Below, piece by piece: positions 1 to 8,267 of a stretch of 64,000 nucleotides of DNA. Under the pieces are notes generated by a model. The model had not been told where the DNA came from and ran no database searches. It saw nothing but the letters and a program-made list of their open reading frames with translations. Source of the DNA: Streptomyces sp. NBC_01198 (GTDB lineage: Bacteria; Actinomycetota; Actinomycetes; Streptomycetales; Streptomycetaceae). Each line of letters opens with the position of its first letter. The stretch's first letter is position 1. The stretch covers positions 1,302,001 through 1,366,000 of the forward strand of contig NZ_CP108568.1 of NCBI RefSeq assembly GCF_036010485.1, written 5' to 3'. Position numbers and translations under genes: made by a program.

Positions 1-1185
1 CTGGCCGATCCCCGCGGCAGGGCGCGGGCTCTTGCGGATGTGGTCCAGGTCGCAGGCCGGGTCCGGGTCGTCGAGGTTGTGCGTCGGCGGCAGCAGGCCG
101 CGCCGCAGCGCCAGGACGCTCACCGCGCACTCGACCACGCCCGAGGCGCCGAGCATGTGCCCGGTGACCGCCTTGGTGGCGCTGACCGGCGGCGATCCCG
201 CACCGAAGACCCGGCGGATGGCCAGCGTCTCGGCGCGGTCGCCGATCTTCGTGCTGGTGCCGTGCGCGTTGACGTAGCCGATGTCCGCCGGCTCCAGGCG
301 CGCGTCGGCCAGGGCCCGGCGCATGCAGGCGGCGGCACCCTCGCCCTCGGGATGCGGGGTCGTCGGGTGGTGGGCGTCGTTGGTGGCGCCCCAGCCCATG
401 ACGGCCGCGTAGCCGGCCGCGTCGCGCGCGTCCGCGTGGGCGGTGCGTTCCAGGACCAGCACGCCGGCGCCCTCGCCGAGCACCAGGCCGTTGCGGCGCC
501 GGTCGAACGGCCGGCTGGCCGCAGCCGGTTCCGCCGCCCAACCGCGGGCCAGGGCGCGGGCGTTGCTGAAGGTGTCGGCGAGTGTCGCGAAGAGCGGCGC
601 CTCGCTGCAACCGCACACCACGACGTCGGCCTCGTCCGCCCGCAGCAGCCGCAGGCCCTCGCCGACGGACTGCGCCCCCGCGGCGCACGCGGTACCGATC
701 GAGGAGCTGTAGCCGCGGATGCCGTGCCGGATCGCGACCCGGGCCGCGCCCATGTTCGGCAGCATCCCCGGCAGCAGGTACGGGCTGACGCCCAGCCGGC
801 CGCGCTGCGTCCTGGTGACCACCTGCGCCTCCAGCGTGGCGAGTCCGCCGGTCCCGGAGAGGATCACCCCGATCCGGTACGGGTCGACGTCCCTGCCCAC
901 CTCGATCCCGGCGTCGGCCAGCGCGTCCGCGGCGGCCCGCAGCGCCATCACGATGTAGCGGTCGACGACGCGGGCCTCGGGTCCCGCCAGTACGGAGCCG
1001 GGGTCGATCGGCGGCCCGAACCCGGCGACCTCGGCGCTGCCGTCCAGCGCGCTGCCCGCCGGTGGCCGCCGCAGCCCCGACCGCCCCTCGCACATCGCCG
1101 CCATGACCTCGGCGGCACTGGTGCCCACCGGGGTCACCATGCCCATCCCGGTGATGACGACGTCCGAGCCCCGCGCACCTGTCAC
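1..1185 (-). CDS. beta-ketoacyl-ACP synthase (FabF/KS-alpha type), 3' end beyond window
   Basis: Condensing enzyme of the thiolase fold: it joins an acyl chain to malonyl-ACP with loss of CO2. Read leftward from a GTG at 1185, the protein opens with the family start VVITGMGMVTPVG. The nucleophile Cys lies in GTACAAGAQ near residue 167. The two catalytic His residues follow in VNAHGTSTK and KAVTGHMLGASG, so the triad is complete. About 395 residues are visible and the C-terminus runs off the left edge. The start overlaps the stop of the preceding gene by 4 bp (GTGA), so it is translationally coupled as the last visible gene of the leftward operon. It is probably the active chain-extending ketosynthase of the cluster. 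A housekeeping FabF is less likely given the neighbours. Confidence 0.93.
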   Translation of the reverse strand, partial: MTGARGSDVVITGMGMVTPVGTSAAEVMAAMCEGRSGLRRPPAGSALDGSAEVAGFGPPIDPGSVLAGPEARVVDRYIVMALRAAADALADAGIEVGRDVDPYRIGVILSGTGGLATLEAQVVTRTQRGRLGVSPYLLPGMLPNMGAARVAIRHGIRGYSSSIGTACAAGAQSVGEGLRLLRADEADVVVCGCSEAPLFATLADTFSNARALARGWAAEPAAASRPFDRRRNGLVLGEGAGVLVLERTAHADARDAAGYAAVMGWGATNDAHHPTTPHPEGEGAAACMRRALADARLEPADIGYVNAHGTSTKIGDRAETLAIRRVFGAGSPPVSATKAVTGHMLGASGVVECAVSVLALRRGLLPPTHNLDDPDPACDLDHIRKSPRPAAGIGQ

Positions 1186-1865
1186 GGCCGATCCCCTCCA
1201 TTGAGCAATACGGCTTCCGCCCGGTCCCTGTCGCCGTCGCCGGACGCCTGGTCGACCAGGACCACCAGCGCCTCCTCGGCGTCACCGTCCTCGATCAGCA
1301 GCGCCGCCACCTCGACTCCCGCCCTGCCGTCCGCGACGCACACCACCGGCCCACACAGCCCCCACCTGGCAGCCACAAGCCCGGCCACGGCGTTGGGCAC
1401 GGCCTGGAAGAACATCAGCGGCCCCGGCCGCTGCCCGCCGTCCACCGCCTCGGCCACCCGCACGGCCCCGGCGACATCCCCCAACGCGCTCACGATCACG
1501 ACGGCGGTCCTGACGCCCTCCGCCGGGCGCGCACCGGGCGCGGGTGCCGACGCGGCCACGGACCCCGCAACGCCCCCGTCCCCCTCGCCCTCCGCACGGA
1601 CCGCGTGCTCCCCGCCCACGGCCGCGCCCGGCACCGGAAGGGCGCCCGGCGGGCGGCGGGTGAGGCAGCGGGTGGCGGTCTCGGCGAAGAGAGGGCTGAA
1701 GGTGGAGAGGACGAAACCGGGCAGCGCGGGCGGTACGCGGTCGGCCGCGGACTCCGGCCAGGCCGCCGCGGCCAGTACGCGCAGGCCCATGGCCACGGTG
1801 TGGTCGGTCAGCGGCGGCGTGGCCGTCACGGGGCGGCCGGCGGGGGCCGGCGTCGTACGGCTCAT
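1182..1865 (-). CDS. beta-ketoacyl synthase-like N-terminal domain protein (Ketoacyl-synt_2 type)
   Basis: A 227-residue protein of the short ketosynthase-like type found beside true ketosynthases in aryl-polyene and related clusters (Pfam Ketoacyl-synt_2 by recognition). The visible core includes LPGFVLSTFSPLF, TAVVIVSALGDVAGAVRVAE and MFFQAVPNAVAGLVAARWG. This is the half of the fold that lacks a catalytic Cys and the paired His motifs, so it is not expected to condense by itself. It probably acts as a partner or chain-length factor for the flanking ketosynthases. The ATG at 1865 overlaps the stop of the upstream ketosynthase, and its own stop overlaps the start of the next one. The Arg/Pro-rich sequence upstream in the same frame is not part of the gene. 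Confidence 0.8.
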   Translation of the reverse strand: MSRTTPAPAGRPVTATPPLTDHTVAMGLRVLAAAAWPESAADRVPPALPGFVLSTFSPLFAETATRCLTRRPPGALPVPGAAVGGEHAVRAEGEGDGGVAGSVAASAPAPGARPAEGVRTAVVIVSALGDVAGAVRVAEAVDGGQRPGPLMFFQAVPNAVAGLVAARWGLCGPVVCVADGRAGVEVAALLIEDGDAEEALVVLVDQASGDGDRDRAEAVLLNGGDRP

Positions 1866-3043
1866 GGCGTACCCACCAGGAGTGCGGTGTTGGCGCCGCC
1901 GAAGGCCGAGGTGAGGCTGAGCCCGTACGCGGACGTGGCCGGCGCGGGGCGGTCGAGGACCAGGCCCAGTCGGCAGTCCGGGTCCGGCCCGAGGTAGCCG
2001 GCATTGACCGGCAGTTGCCCGGCGCGCAACGCGGCGATGGTCAGGACGAGTTCGAGCAGCGCACCGGCCTCCAGGGCCTGCCCGTGCACGGACTTGGTTG
2101 AGCTCACGGGTACGGACTCGGCCGCGTCGCCGAACGCCCGGTGCAGCGCCGCGGATTCGGCCGCGTCGCCGGCCGGTGAGCCGGAGCCGTGGGCGTTGAC
2201 GTAGCCGACGTCCGCAGGTCCGAGGCCCGCGCGGCGCAGCGCGTCGGTGATCGCGCGGGCCAGGCCGGCGCCGTCGGGGCGCGGCTTGCACACGTGGTAG
2301 GCGTCACCGGCCCGCCCCCAGCCCGCCAGCCGGGCCAGCGGCCGTGCACGCCGCTGTGCCGCCGCCGCGGCGGACTCGACCAGCACGGTGACCACCGCGT
2401 CGCCCAGCAGCAGCCCGCTGCGCCCGGCGCTGAACGGGCGCACCCGCCCGTCACCGGCCAGCGCCCGCCCGGCCGCGAAGACGGCGGACTGGTCGGCGTC
2501 GACGAGGTATCCGGCCGCGACCACGACCCGTTCCGCCCGCCCTCTGGCGATCAGCGCGGCGGCGTCGGCCACCGCGGTGCTCGACGCCACGCAGGCCGAG
2601 GTGTACGCCCGCGCCACGCCGGACAGCCCGCCGCGCCGCGCGACCGTGCCGGCGAACGTGTCGGCCCCGTGGGCCGCCCGCTCATGCTCCGGTACGCGCG
2701 GCAGCTCCGGGTCGCCGTGCACGGCCAGATACAGCGGGCACGCCGCACGCCGCACGCCGGTCAGCCCCGCCTGGTCGCAGGCCCGCCCGATCGCCCCGGC
2801 CAGCTCGTCCGCCAGCACCGGCGTCCCGGGGTGTGCGGCGGCATGCCCGCCGCCGGCGAAGCGCACCACGGGCCGGAAGCCTGGAGTCCCGTCGAGCGCG
2901 GCCCTCAGTAACGGCCCCACCCCTTCCCCGAACGCGCTGAGCACCCCGACCCCGGTGACGACAACCCCCCGCCCCCCTCGCCCCACCACCGGCACGGGGA
3001 CACCCGCGCCTGGCGCCGCGGCATCCCGCCCGCGCTCACGCAT
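1862..3043 (-). CDS. beta-ketoacyl synthase with altered active site (Cys-His-Gln)
   Basis: A ketosynthase of about 393 residues. The N-terminal part is Gly/Pro rich, followed by VVVTGVGVLSAFGEG. The Cys is at about residue 151 (YTSACVASSTAV) and the first His is in VNAHGSGSPAG. At the second His position of the usual K-x-x-x-G-H motif the sequence is KSVHGQALEAG, so Gln replaces His while a His sits two residues earlier. In this family the second His helps decarboxylate malonyl-ACP. The enzyme may therefore be a starter-unit or transacylase-like ketosynthase, or a chain-length factor that kept its Cys. The start is taken at the ATG at 3043, where the preceding ACP gene ends within 7 bp. A longer reading to 3244 would overlap the ACP gene heavily. 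Confidence 0.87.
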   Translation of the reverse strand: MRERGRDAAAPGAGVPVPVVGRGGRGVVVTGVGVLSAFGEGVGPLLRAALDGTPGFRPVVRFAGGGHAAAHPGTPVLADELAGAIGRACDQAGLTGVRRAACPLYLAVHGDPELPRVPEHERAAHGADTFAGTVARRGGLSGVARAYTSACVASSTAVADAAALIARGRAERVVVAAGYLVDADQSAVFAAGRALAGDGRVRPFSAGRSGLLLGDAVVTVLVESAAAAAQRRARPLARLAGWGRAGDAYHVCKPRPDGAGLARAITDALRRAGLGPADVGYVNAHGSGSPAGDAAESAALHRAFGDAAESVPVSSTKSVHGQALEAGALLELVLTIAALRAGQLPVNAGYLGPDPDCRLGLVLDRPAPATSAYGLSLTSAFGGANTALLVGTP

Positions 3044-3554
3044 GACGACGCCGTTCCCCGACTCCCCCGGTCCCGCCGTTCCCAACTCCCGGCATCCCAG
3101 GACCGGCGCACAGCCCCCGGGCGCCGACAGCACCGGATCCAGGCTCGATCGGCCCCGAACCGCCGGCGGCCGCGACATGCCCTGAGCCGCCAGGCTCAAC
3201 GGTCCTCGGACCAGGCTCGCTTGACGCGACCCGCCGCGGGCCACCGGCTGCCGAGCCGCCGGGCTCAGCAGCCCCGAGCCCCGGGGACGACCCCGCGCCG
3301 GAGGCGGCTGAGCCGAGGTCGGTGAGGACCCGGAGGGCCGTGGACACCGTCGTCATCGCGGCCATCGACTCGTCGTCGACGCGATGGCCGTACCGCTGCT
3401 CGATCTGGTGGACGAGCCAGGCCAGTTCCATGGAGTCGATGCCCTCGGGAACCTCCTCCGGGGGACGTGCGCCGAAGGCGGCGAGGATCGCCACGATCTC
3501 GGCGCGCCCGGGAGAGGCCCCCGGCTCGGAGGCGGGCGCGGCCGGCCCGCTCAC
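3036..3554 (-). CDS. acyl carrier protein with long low-complexity tail
   Basis: Residues 1 to about 85 form an acyl carrier domain. The predicted phosphopantetheine Ser lies in EGIDSMELAWLVHQIEQRYG, preceded by helix I (AEIVAILAAFG) and followed by STALRVLTDL. The remaining 85 residues are Gly/Pro/Ser/Ala rich with no recognisable fold (AAEPGGSAAGGPRR and similar). The gene overlaps the upstream ACP by 4 bp and the downstream ketosynthase by 8 bp. The tail has the length needed to bring the stop codon to the ketosynthase start. It could be a flexible linker, or coding sequence gained by loss of an earlier stop. Discrete ACPs normally end near residue 80-90. Confidence 0.85.
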   Translation of the reverse strand: MSGPAAPASEPGASPGRAEIVAILAAFGARPPEEVPEGIDSMELAWLVHQIEQRYGHRVDDESMAAMTTVSTALRVLTDLGSAASGAGSSPGLGAAEPGGSAAGGPRRVASSEPGPRTVEPGGSGHVAAAGGSGPIEPGSGAVGARGLCAGPGMPGVGNGGTGGVGERRRHA

Positions 3555-3829
3555 TGGCCCGCGGCCGGCGTGGAGGCGATTCGGGCGGCCAGCGCCGCGC
3601 CGAACTCACCGACGGTCATGGTGCCCAGCACCTCGGCCTCGTCCTCCTCGAAGACCACGCCGAAGCGCTCCTCGACCCTGATACCGAGTTCGGCCAGGGC
3701 GAGCGACTCCAGGTCGACACCGGCCGGCCCGAGGGGGGTGCCGTCGTCGACGCCTGCGACGCTGTAGTTCATCTCCTTCAGCGAGCTGAGCACGAAGGCC
3801 CTGATCTCGTCGGTCTCCACGGTGGACAT
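3551..3829 (-). CDS. acyl carrier protein
   Basis: A 92-residue discrete acyl carrier protein: MSTVETDEIRAFVLSSLKEM opens helix I, and the modification Ser is in GVDLESLALAELGIRVEERFG. The usual Asp before the Ser is Glu here, with Asp two residues upstream. The ATG at 3829 is preceded by a GAAGGGA ribosome-binding sequence about 10 nt away, and it is preferred over the more distant start at 3862 inside the ligase gene. It lies between the adenylating ligase and a second ACP, so it is the likely acceptor of the activated acyl group. Confidence 0.9.
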   Translation of the reverse strand: MSTVETDEIRAFVLSSLKEMNYSVAGVDDGTPLGPAGVDLESLALAELGIRVEERFGVVFEEDEAEVLGTMTVGEFGAALAARIASTPAAGQ

Positions 3830-3858
3830 CGCGGGGGTTCCCTTCCCTGGGTGGCCTG

Positions 3859-5310
3859 TCACCGGTCGGACGGCCGGTGGGTGCTCCGTTCGGTGGCGCG
3901 CAGGACGGCCTGGTCGCGCACCAGCTTCCCGGTGGCGGTGCGCGGCAACCGGTCGACGAAGTGCAGCAGCCGGGGCCGCTTGTAGGCGGCGAGACGCGAC
4001 GCGAGCCCCGCCTCCACCGCGGCGGCCGCGGTGGCGCCCGGTTCGTGCAGCACCACGTACGCCTCGATGGACGAGCCGTGGACGACGACGGCCGCGGCGA
4101 CCTCGGGGAGCGCGGCCAGGGTGTGCTCGACCTCGGTGAGGTCGACCTTGAGGCCGCCGACGGAGACCTGGGAGTCGAGCCGCCCCAGCACGCGCACCCG
4201 GCCGGTGTCGTGGTCGACGGTGCCGCCGTCCCTGGTGTGCAGCCAGCCGTCGGACCAGCGCGTCGGGTCGGCGGGGCCGAGGTAGGGCGAGCTCCCCGTG
4301 GCGATCAGCAGCTCACCGCCCGACTCCCTGACCACCAGGCCGGGCGCCGGGGCCACCTCGGGGCGGTGCTCGCCGAACAGGTCGGTGGCGATGACGCCGA
4401 CCTCGGTCATCCCGTACATGCTGCCGAGCCGGACGCCGTAGCGGTCGGTGAAGGCCTCGTGCACCTGCGCCCTGACCAGCTCGCCGCCGGTGGTCATGCC
4501 GGTGAGCTGCGGCAGCCGGGGCGGATGCGCGACCCAGGTGAGCAGTTCGATGTGGAAGGGCACGCCGAGCAGCGTGGTCGGTTCAGGACCGGCCGCCACC
4601 GCGTCGAGGATGCCTTCACCGGTCGCCCGGCGGGGGAAGGCGAGCCGCACACCGGCGTGCAGGCTGTGCAGCAGGCCGCCGACGAGGCCGAGGACGTGCA
4701 CCATGGACGCCATGGACACGATGCGCTCGCCGGCCCGGGGGACGCCGTCGATCACCGCGTACCTGCCGAGTTCGGCGACCAGGTCGGCCGCCGTCCGCCC
4801 GATGATCTTCGAGGGGCCGGTCGAGCCCGAGCTGAGCTGGACCAGGGCATGCGGGGTGCGGGCCGGGCTGCCGGAGCGGGCCCGCGGGCTGTCCCGCTGG
4901 TCGTAGTAGCCACGGGCCGGCCCGCCGCGTACCGGTTCCGCCGACACGACCACCTGGGTCTCCAGCCGGCCCAGCGCCCGTTCGGTCTCGAACGGCGTGA
5001 GCCGGTGGTCGAGCAGGGCGACCTGGGCCCCGATCCGCCAGGCCGCCAGCAGGTTGGCGACCAGGGCGAGCGAGGGGGCCAGGCAGAGCGCGGCCGAGCC
5101 GCCGGCGCGCAGGCCGGCCGCGGCGAGCGCGGCCTGGCGCTGCCGGACCTGGCGGCGCAGCTCGTCCCTGCTGACGGGTGCGCCGAAGTCGAGGCAGACG
5201 CCGGCGCCAGGTCCGGCGAGCAGGACCTCGTCGACCCACGAGGGGTCCCACGAGGAGCTGTCCCCCGGTGGCACCGGACCCTTCTGCGGAGTTGTCGGTG
5301 CAGTCTTCAT
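3859..5310 (-). CDS. AMP-dependent acyl-CoA/acyl-ACP synthetase
   Basis: ANL-superfamily ligase of 483 residues. It activates a carboxylic acid as the acyl-adenylate and then transfers it to CoA or, given the neighbouring ACP genes, to an ACP. Visible core motifs are the phosphate-binding loop SSGSTGPSK, the YGMTEVG motif, GWLHTRDGG, the hinge region GRLDSQVSVGGLKVDLTEVE and the catalytic Lys in PRTATGKLVRD. The ATG at 5310 was chosen because an AGAGG sequence lies 11-12 nt upstream and sequence further upstream loses coding bias. It is the first gene of the leftward operon and probably supplies the starter unit. Confidence 0.93.
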   Translation of the reverse strand: MKTAPTTPQKGPVPPGDSSSWDPSWVDEVLLAGPGAGVCLDFGAPVSRDELRRQVRQRQAALAAAGLRAGGSAALCLAPSLALVANLLAAWRIGAQVALLDHRLTPFETERALGRLETQVVVSAEPVRGGPARGYYDQRDSPRARSGSPARTPHALVQLSSGSTGPSKIIGRTAADLVAELGRYAVIDGVPRAGERIVSMASMVHVLGLVGGLLHSLHAGVRLAFPRRATGEGILDAVAAGPEPTTLLGVPFHIELLTWVAHPPRLPQLTGMTTGGELVRAQVHEAFTDRYGVRLGSMYGMTEVGVIATDLFGEHRPEVAPAPGLVVRESGGELLIATGSSPYLGPADPTRWSDGWLHTRDGGTVDHDTGRVRVLGRLDSQVSVGGLKVDLTEVEHTLAALPEVAAAVVVHGSSIEAYVVLHEPGATAAAAVEAGLASRLAAYKRPRLLHFVDRLPRTATGKLVRDQAVLRATERSTHRPSDR

Positions 5311-5745
5311 GAAGAACCCGGACCTCTTTCCCGTTTCCCGGTGATGCCCACACGTGCACAGCACAATCGGCCGGTCCACTTGCCGGTCCAGACCAAAAGG
5401 AAGCCGACGGAATTCCCACGCCGAACTTTCAACTCTGAATTCCGCGCTGTCAAGACCCGGTCGGCACGGCACAACTTCCCAACAATCTCTGCCGTATCGA
5501 TCCGTCACACGCGACACAAATCCCTTCGTATTGACGGATCCCGGCAACCGCCGCTAGCATGGCGCCAATTCGCCAACTGCCGTGATCCGGCAGCAAGTTG
5601 CCAGCTCAGTACGATGCACCACATGCAGGTGATCCCCTAGCCGCCCCTCACGGCCAGGCGATCCCTTTCCTTTGCGGCCGCCCTCGCGGACGCACATTCG
5701 CGCCCTCCTGCGCAGATCTCCCAGCACTGCCGCACACCCTGCTCC
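5311..5745. promoter_or_regulatory. divergent intergenic region of the biosynthetic cluster
   Basis: About 435 bp between the first genes of the two divergent operons. It has distinctly lower G+C than the flanking genes, especially 5380-5600, with no convincing ORF. Promoters for both operons must lie here or just inside the doubtful 5' end of the methyltransferase gene. I could not assign -35/-10 boxes or a regulator site with confidence. Confidence 0.55.
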
Positions 5746-7065
5746 ATGCACCCTTCAGCACACCGCTCGGGTGCAACATTTTTCCGTGCCCGCGCACCTG
5801 TTTCCGCGTCGGACCCCACGGCTCTATTCGTGCTGCCTTCGTATTCCGCATTCCTGCCAGATTTCGACGATTGGCCATCAGTGGAACCTGGGATCGGCGC
5901 CGGCCTTAACACGGCCGTGGAGCGCTACTACGACATCACTCTCGATCTGTACGAGGACCTGTGGGGCGAACACGTCCACCACGGTTTCTGGGACCTCGGC
6001 GAAATCCCCGGCGCCAACGGCGCCGACCGGCATGCCGCGACCGATCGACTGGTCCGCGAACTGGTCGAATTCGGCGGCGTCCCGGCCGGAGCGGCCGTGC
6101 TCGACGTCGGCTGCGGTATCGGCGGCCCCGCGCTGCACCTGGCCGGGGCTATGGGCTGCACGGTTGAGGGGGTCACGCTCAGCGCGCGGCAGGCAGCCAG
6201 GGCCAACGAGAAGGCACGGGCCGCCGGCATCGCGGACCGGGCCCGCTTCCACCAGCGGGACGCGCTCGCCAACGGGTACCCCGACGCGTCCTTCGACGTG
6301 GTCTGGGCGCTGGAGAGCCTGATGCACCTCCCCGACCGGCCGGCCTTCTTCGCCGAGGCGATGCGGCTGCTACGCCCGGGCGGCACCTTGGCGGTGGCCA
6401 CCTGGGCGGTGCGGGAGGGGGAGCTGGACCAGGGCGAGCGCGATCTCGTCGGGCAGATCCTGCGGCACCAGGTCATGCCGGACCTGTCCTCGCTGGAGGG
6501 GCACGAGCAACTGGCCCGCGCCGCCGGCTTCGCCGAGGTCGCCACCGTGGACTGGAGCAGGGCCGTCGCCAACTCCTGGGACCCGTCCTTCGCGCAGATC
6601 AGACGCTTCGAGCGGGGCAGGACGGTGATGCGTGAACTGGCCCGCGAGCGCGGGGTGGACGTGCTGGGCTTCTTCCACGCGGGTCCGCTGATGAAGAAGG
6701 GCTTCGACACCGGGGTCATCGCCTACGGGGCGCTGCGGGCCACCCGGCCGCTGCCCGCCGGCGCGGCGGACCGGCTGATCCGCCCGATCGCCGATCTGCT
6801 GCGGGACATCGTCGGTGAGGACGACGCGTGGCTCGACGCGGTCGTCCCTGGCACCCGCGTCGACGGGGACCTGCTGGTGGAGAGCCACGAACTGGCCGCG
6901 TGGAGCGTGGCGTTGCGCGACCGCTACGGCGACCGCGTCGACCTGGCGGCGCATGTGGCCGGGCTCGGTATCGACGAGATCGTCGACCTGACCGTCGCCG
7001 ACGTGGCCGCGTACGTCGCCGCCCGGCGGCACGACGGCGACGCGCTGCCCGCAGACGGTGGCTGA
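5746..7065 (+). CDS. SAM-dependent methyltransferase with C-terminal acyl-carrier-like domain
   Basis: Residues about 46-330 are a class I methyltransferase of the tocopherol/sarcosine-methyltransferase-like group. The region NTAVERYYDITLDLYEDLWG is followed by the SAM-binding motif VLDVGCGIGGPALHLA, then FDVVWALESLMHLPD and LLRPGGTLAVATW. Residues about 335-430 look like an acyl carrier domain: helix RPIADLLRDIVGEDDAWLD, then DGDLLVESHELAAWSVALRD where Ser-His-Glu-Leu sits at the DSxEL position, then EIVDLTVADVAAYVAARR. If so, the enzyme would methylate a substrate tethered to itself or dock to the ACP system. The first 45 residues from the ATG at 5746 have poor coding bias, and a GTG at 5881 is an alternative start. 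The stop overlaps the next gene (TGATG). Confidence 0.85.
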   Translation: MHPSAHRSGATFFRARAPVSASDPTALFVLPSYSAFLPDFDDWPSVEPGIGAGLNTAVERYYDITLDLYEDLWGEHVHHGFWDLGEIPGANGADRHAATDRLVRELVEFGGVPAGAAVLDVGCGIGGPALHLAGAMGCTVEGVTLSARQAARANEKARAAGIADRARFHQRDALANGYPDASFDVVWALESLMHLPDRPAFFAEAMRLLRPGGTLAVATWAVREGELDQGERDLVGQILRHQVMPDLSSLEGHEQLARAAGFAEVATVDWSRAVANSWDPSFAQIRRFERGRTVMRELARERGVDVLGFFHAGPLMKKGFDTGVIAYGALRATRPLPAGAADRLIRPIADLLRDIVGEDDAWLDAVVPGTRVDGDLLVESHELAAWSVALRDRYGDRVDLAAHVAGLGIDEIVDLTVADVAAYVAARRHDGDALPADGG

Positions 7066-8267
7066 TGGGCCGCTACCTGTTCGTCTCGCTGCCGCTGACC
7101 GGTCACGCGCACCCGATGGCCGCGGTGTCCCGGGCGCTGACCGCTCGCGGGCACGAGGTGCTGTGGGCGGGCTCGGAGTCGTTCCTGCGGCCGGTTCTCG
7201 GGCCTGACGCGGCGATCGCCCCCATCCCGCTGCGCGCCCACCGCGGCCAGGCCGACCGGGGCATGGCCGCGGCCAGGTCACGCTGGGCGGGCTATGCCGT
7301 CCCGCACGCCAAGGCCACCCTGCCGGGTATCGAGCGGGCCGTTGCCGCGTTCCGCCCCGACGTCCTCGCGGTCGACCAGCACGCGGTGGCCGGCGCGATC
7401 GCCGCGCACCGGGCGGGTCTGCCCTGGGCGAGCCTGGCACCGACCACCATGGAGCTGACCCGACCGTACCGCGCGCTGCCGCGGGTCGAGGCGTGGATCC
7501 ACGCGCAGATGGCCGCGGCCTGGGCCGCGGCGGGCATGCCCGGCGAGCCTCCGCACGACCTGCGGTTCTCCCCGCACCTGCTGATCGGCTTCACCGGCAC
7601 CGCCCTGTCGGGACCGCTCGGCTGGCCGGACAACGCCGTCCTGGTCGGCCCGGCACTGGCCCCGCGCCCGCCGGACCGCGACTTCCCGTGGGACCGGCTC
7701 GACCCGGCGCGGCGCCTGGTCCTGGTCACCGTGGGCACCCTGTCCATGGACCTGGCCCAGGACTTCCACGCCCGAGTGGTCGAGGCGCTGCGCCCGCTGG
7801 CCCGCACCGTCCAGGCGATCGTCGTGGCGCCGGACGGCACGGTGCCCGGCGCCCCCGAGGGCGATGTGCTGGTCCGCTCCCGGGCGCCGGTGCTCGAACT
7901 GATGCCGCGGCTGGACGCGGTGGTCAGCCACGGCGGCCTGAACACCGTCTGCGAGGCGCTCGCCCACGGGGTGCCGCTGGTGGTCGCACCGATCAAGGGT
8001 GACCAGCCGATCAACGCGGCCCGGGTGGAAGCCGTCGGCGCCGGACGCCGGGTCAGGTTCGCGAGCGTACGGCCGAAGGAGCTGCGCGAGGAGCTGCTCG
8101 CCGTGATGGAGGAGCCCTCCTACCGCGCCGCGGCGCACCGGGTGGCCCGGTCCTTCGCCGCCGCGGGCGGCGCGGGGGCCGCGGCCCGGCACCTCGAAGG
8201 ACTGCTCGACGGCGGGCCCGGCCCCGGACCCGTGGGGAGAAGAGGAAGGGGAGCGCAACCGGTATGA
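7065..8267 (+). CDS. GT1-family glycosyltransferase
   Basis: A 400-residue GT-B glycosyltransferase of the UDP-glycosyltransferase/macrolide-glycosyltransferase type. The N-terminus has the acceptor-side start YLFVSLPLTGHAHPMAAVSRAL. The C-terminal donor-binding signature reads LDAVVSHGGLNTVCEALAHGVPLVVAP followed by DQPINAARVEAVGAGRR. It has no signal peptide or membrane segment, so it acts in the cytoplasm. It is coupled by a 1-bp overlap to the methyltransferase and a 4-bp overlap (ATGA) to the permease. With a UDP-xylose synthase in the same operon, UDP-xylose is a plausible donor, but this is inference. Confidence 0.93.
   Translation: MGRYLFVSLPLTGHAHPMAAVSRALTARGHEVLWAGSESFLRPVLGPDAAIAPIPLRAHRGQADRGMAAARSRWAGYAVPHAKATLPGIERAVAAFRPDVLAVDQHAVAGAIAAHRAGLPWASLAPTTMELTRPYRALPRVEAWIHAQMAAAWAAAGMPGEPPHDLRFSPHLLIGFTGTALSGPLGWPDNAVLVGPALAPRPPDRDFPWDRLDPARRLVLVTVGTLSMDLAQDFHARVVEALRPLARTVQAIVVAPDGTVPGAPEGDVLVRSRAPVLELMPRLDAVVSHGGLNTVCEALAHGVPLVVAPIKGDQPINAARVEAVGAGRRVRFASVRPKELREELLAVMEEPSYRAAAHRVARSFAAAGGAGAAARHLEGLLDGGPGPGPVGRRGRGAQPV

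Noticed and set aside
40..1914. Long plus-strand open frame over the ketosynthase genes
   Set aside because: It is antisense to genes with intact ketosynthase motifs. Its composition (Arg/Ala/Gly-rich, no domain) is that of a GC-driven shadow.
3877..5640. 587-codon plus-strand frame opposite the acyl ligase
   Set aside because: It is a mirror frame of the ligase, with low-complexity Gly/Asp/Arg composition and no ribosome-binding site.
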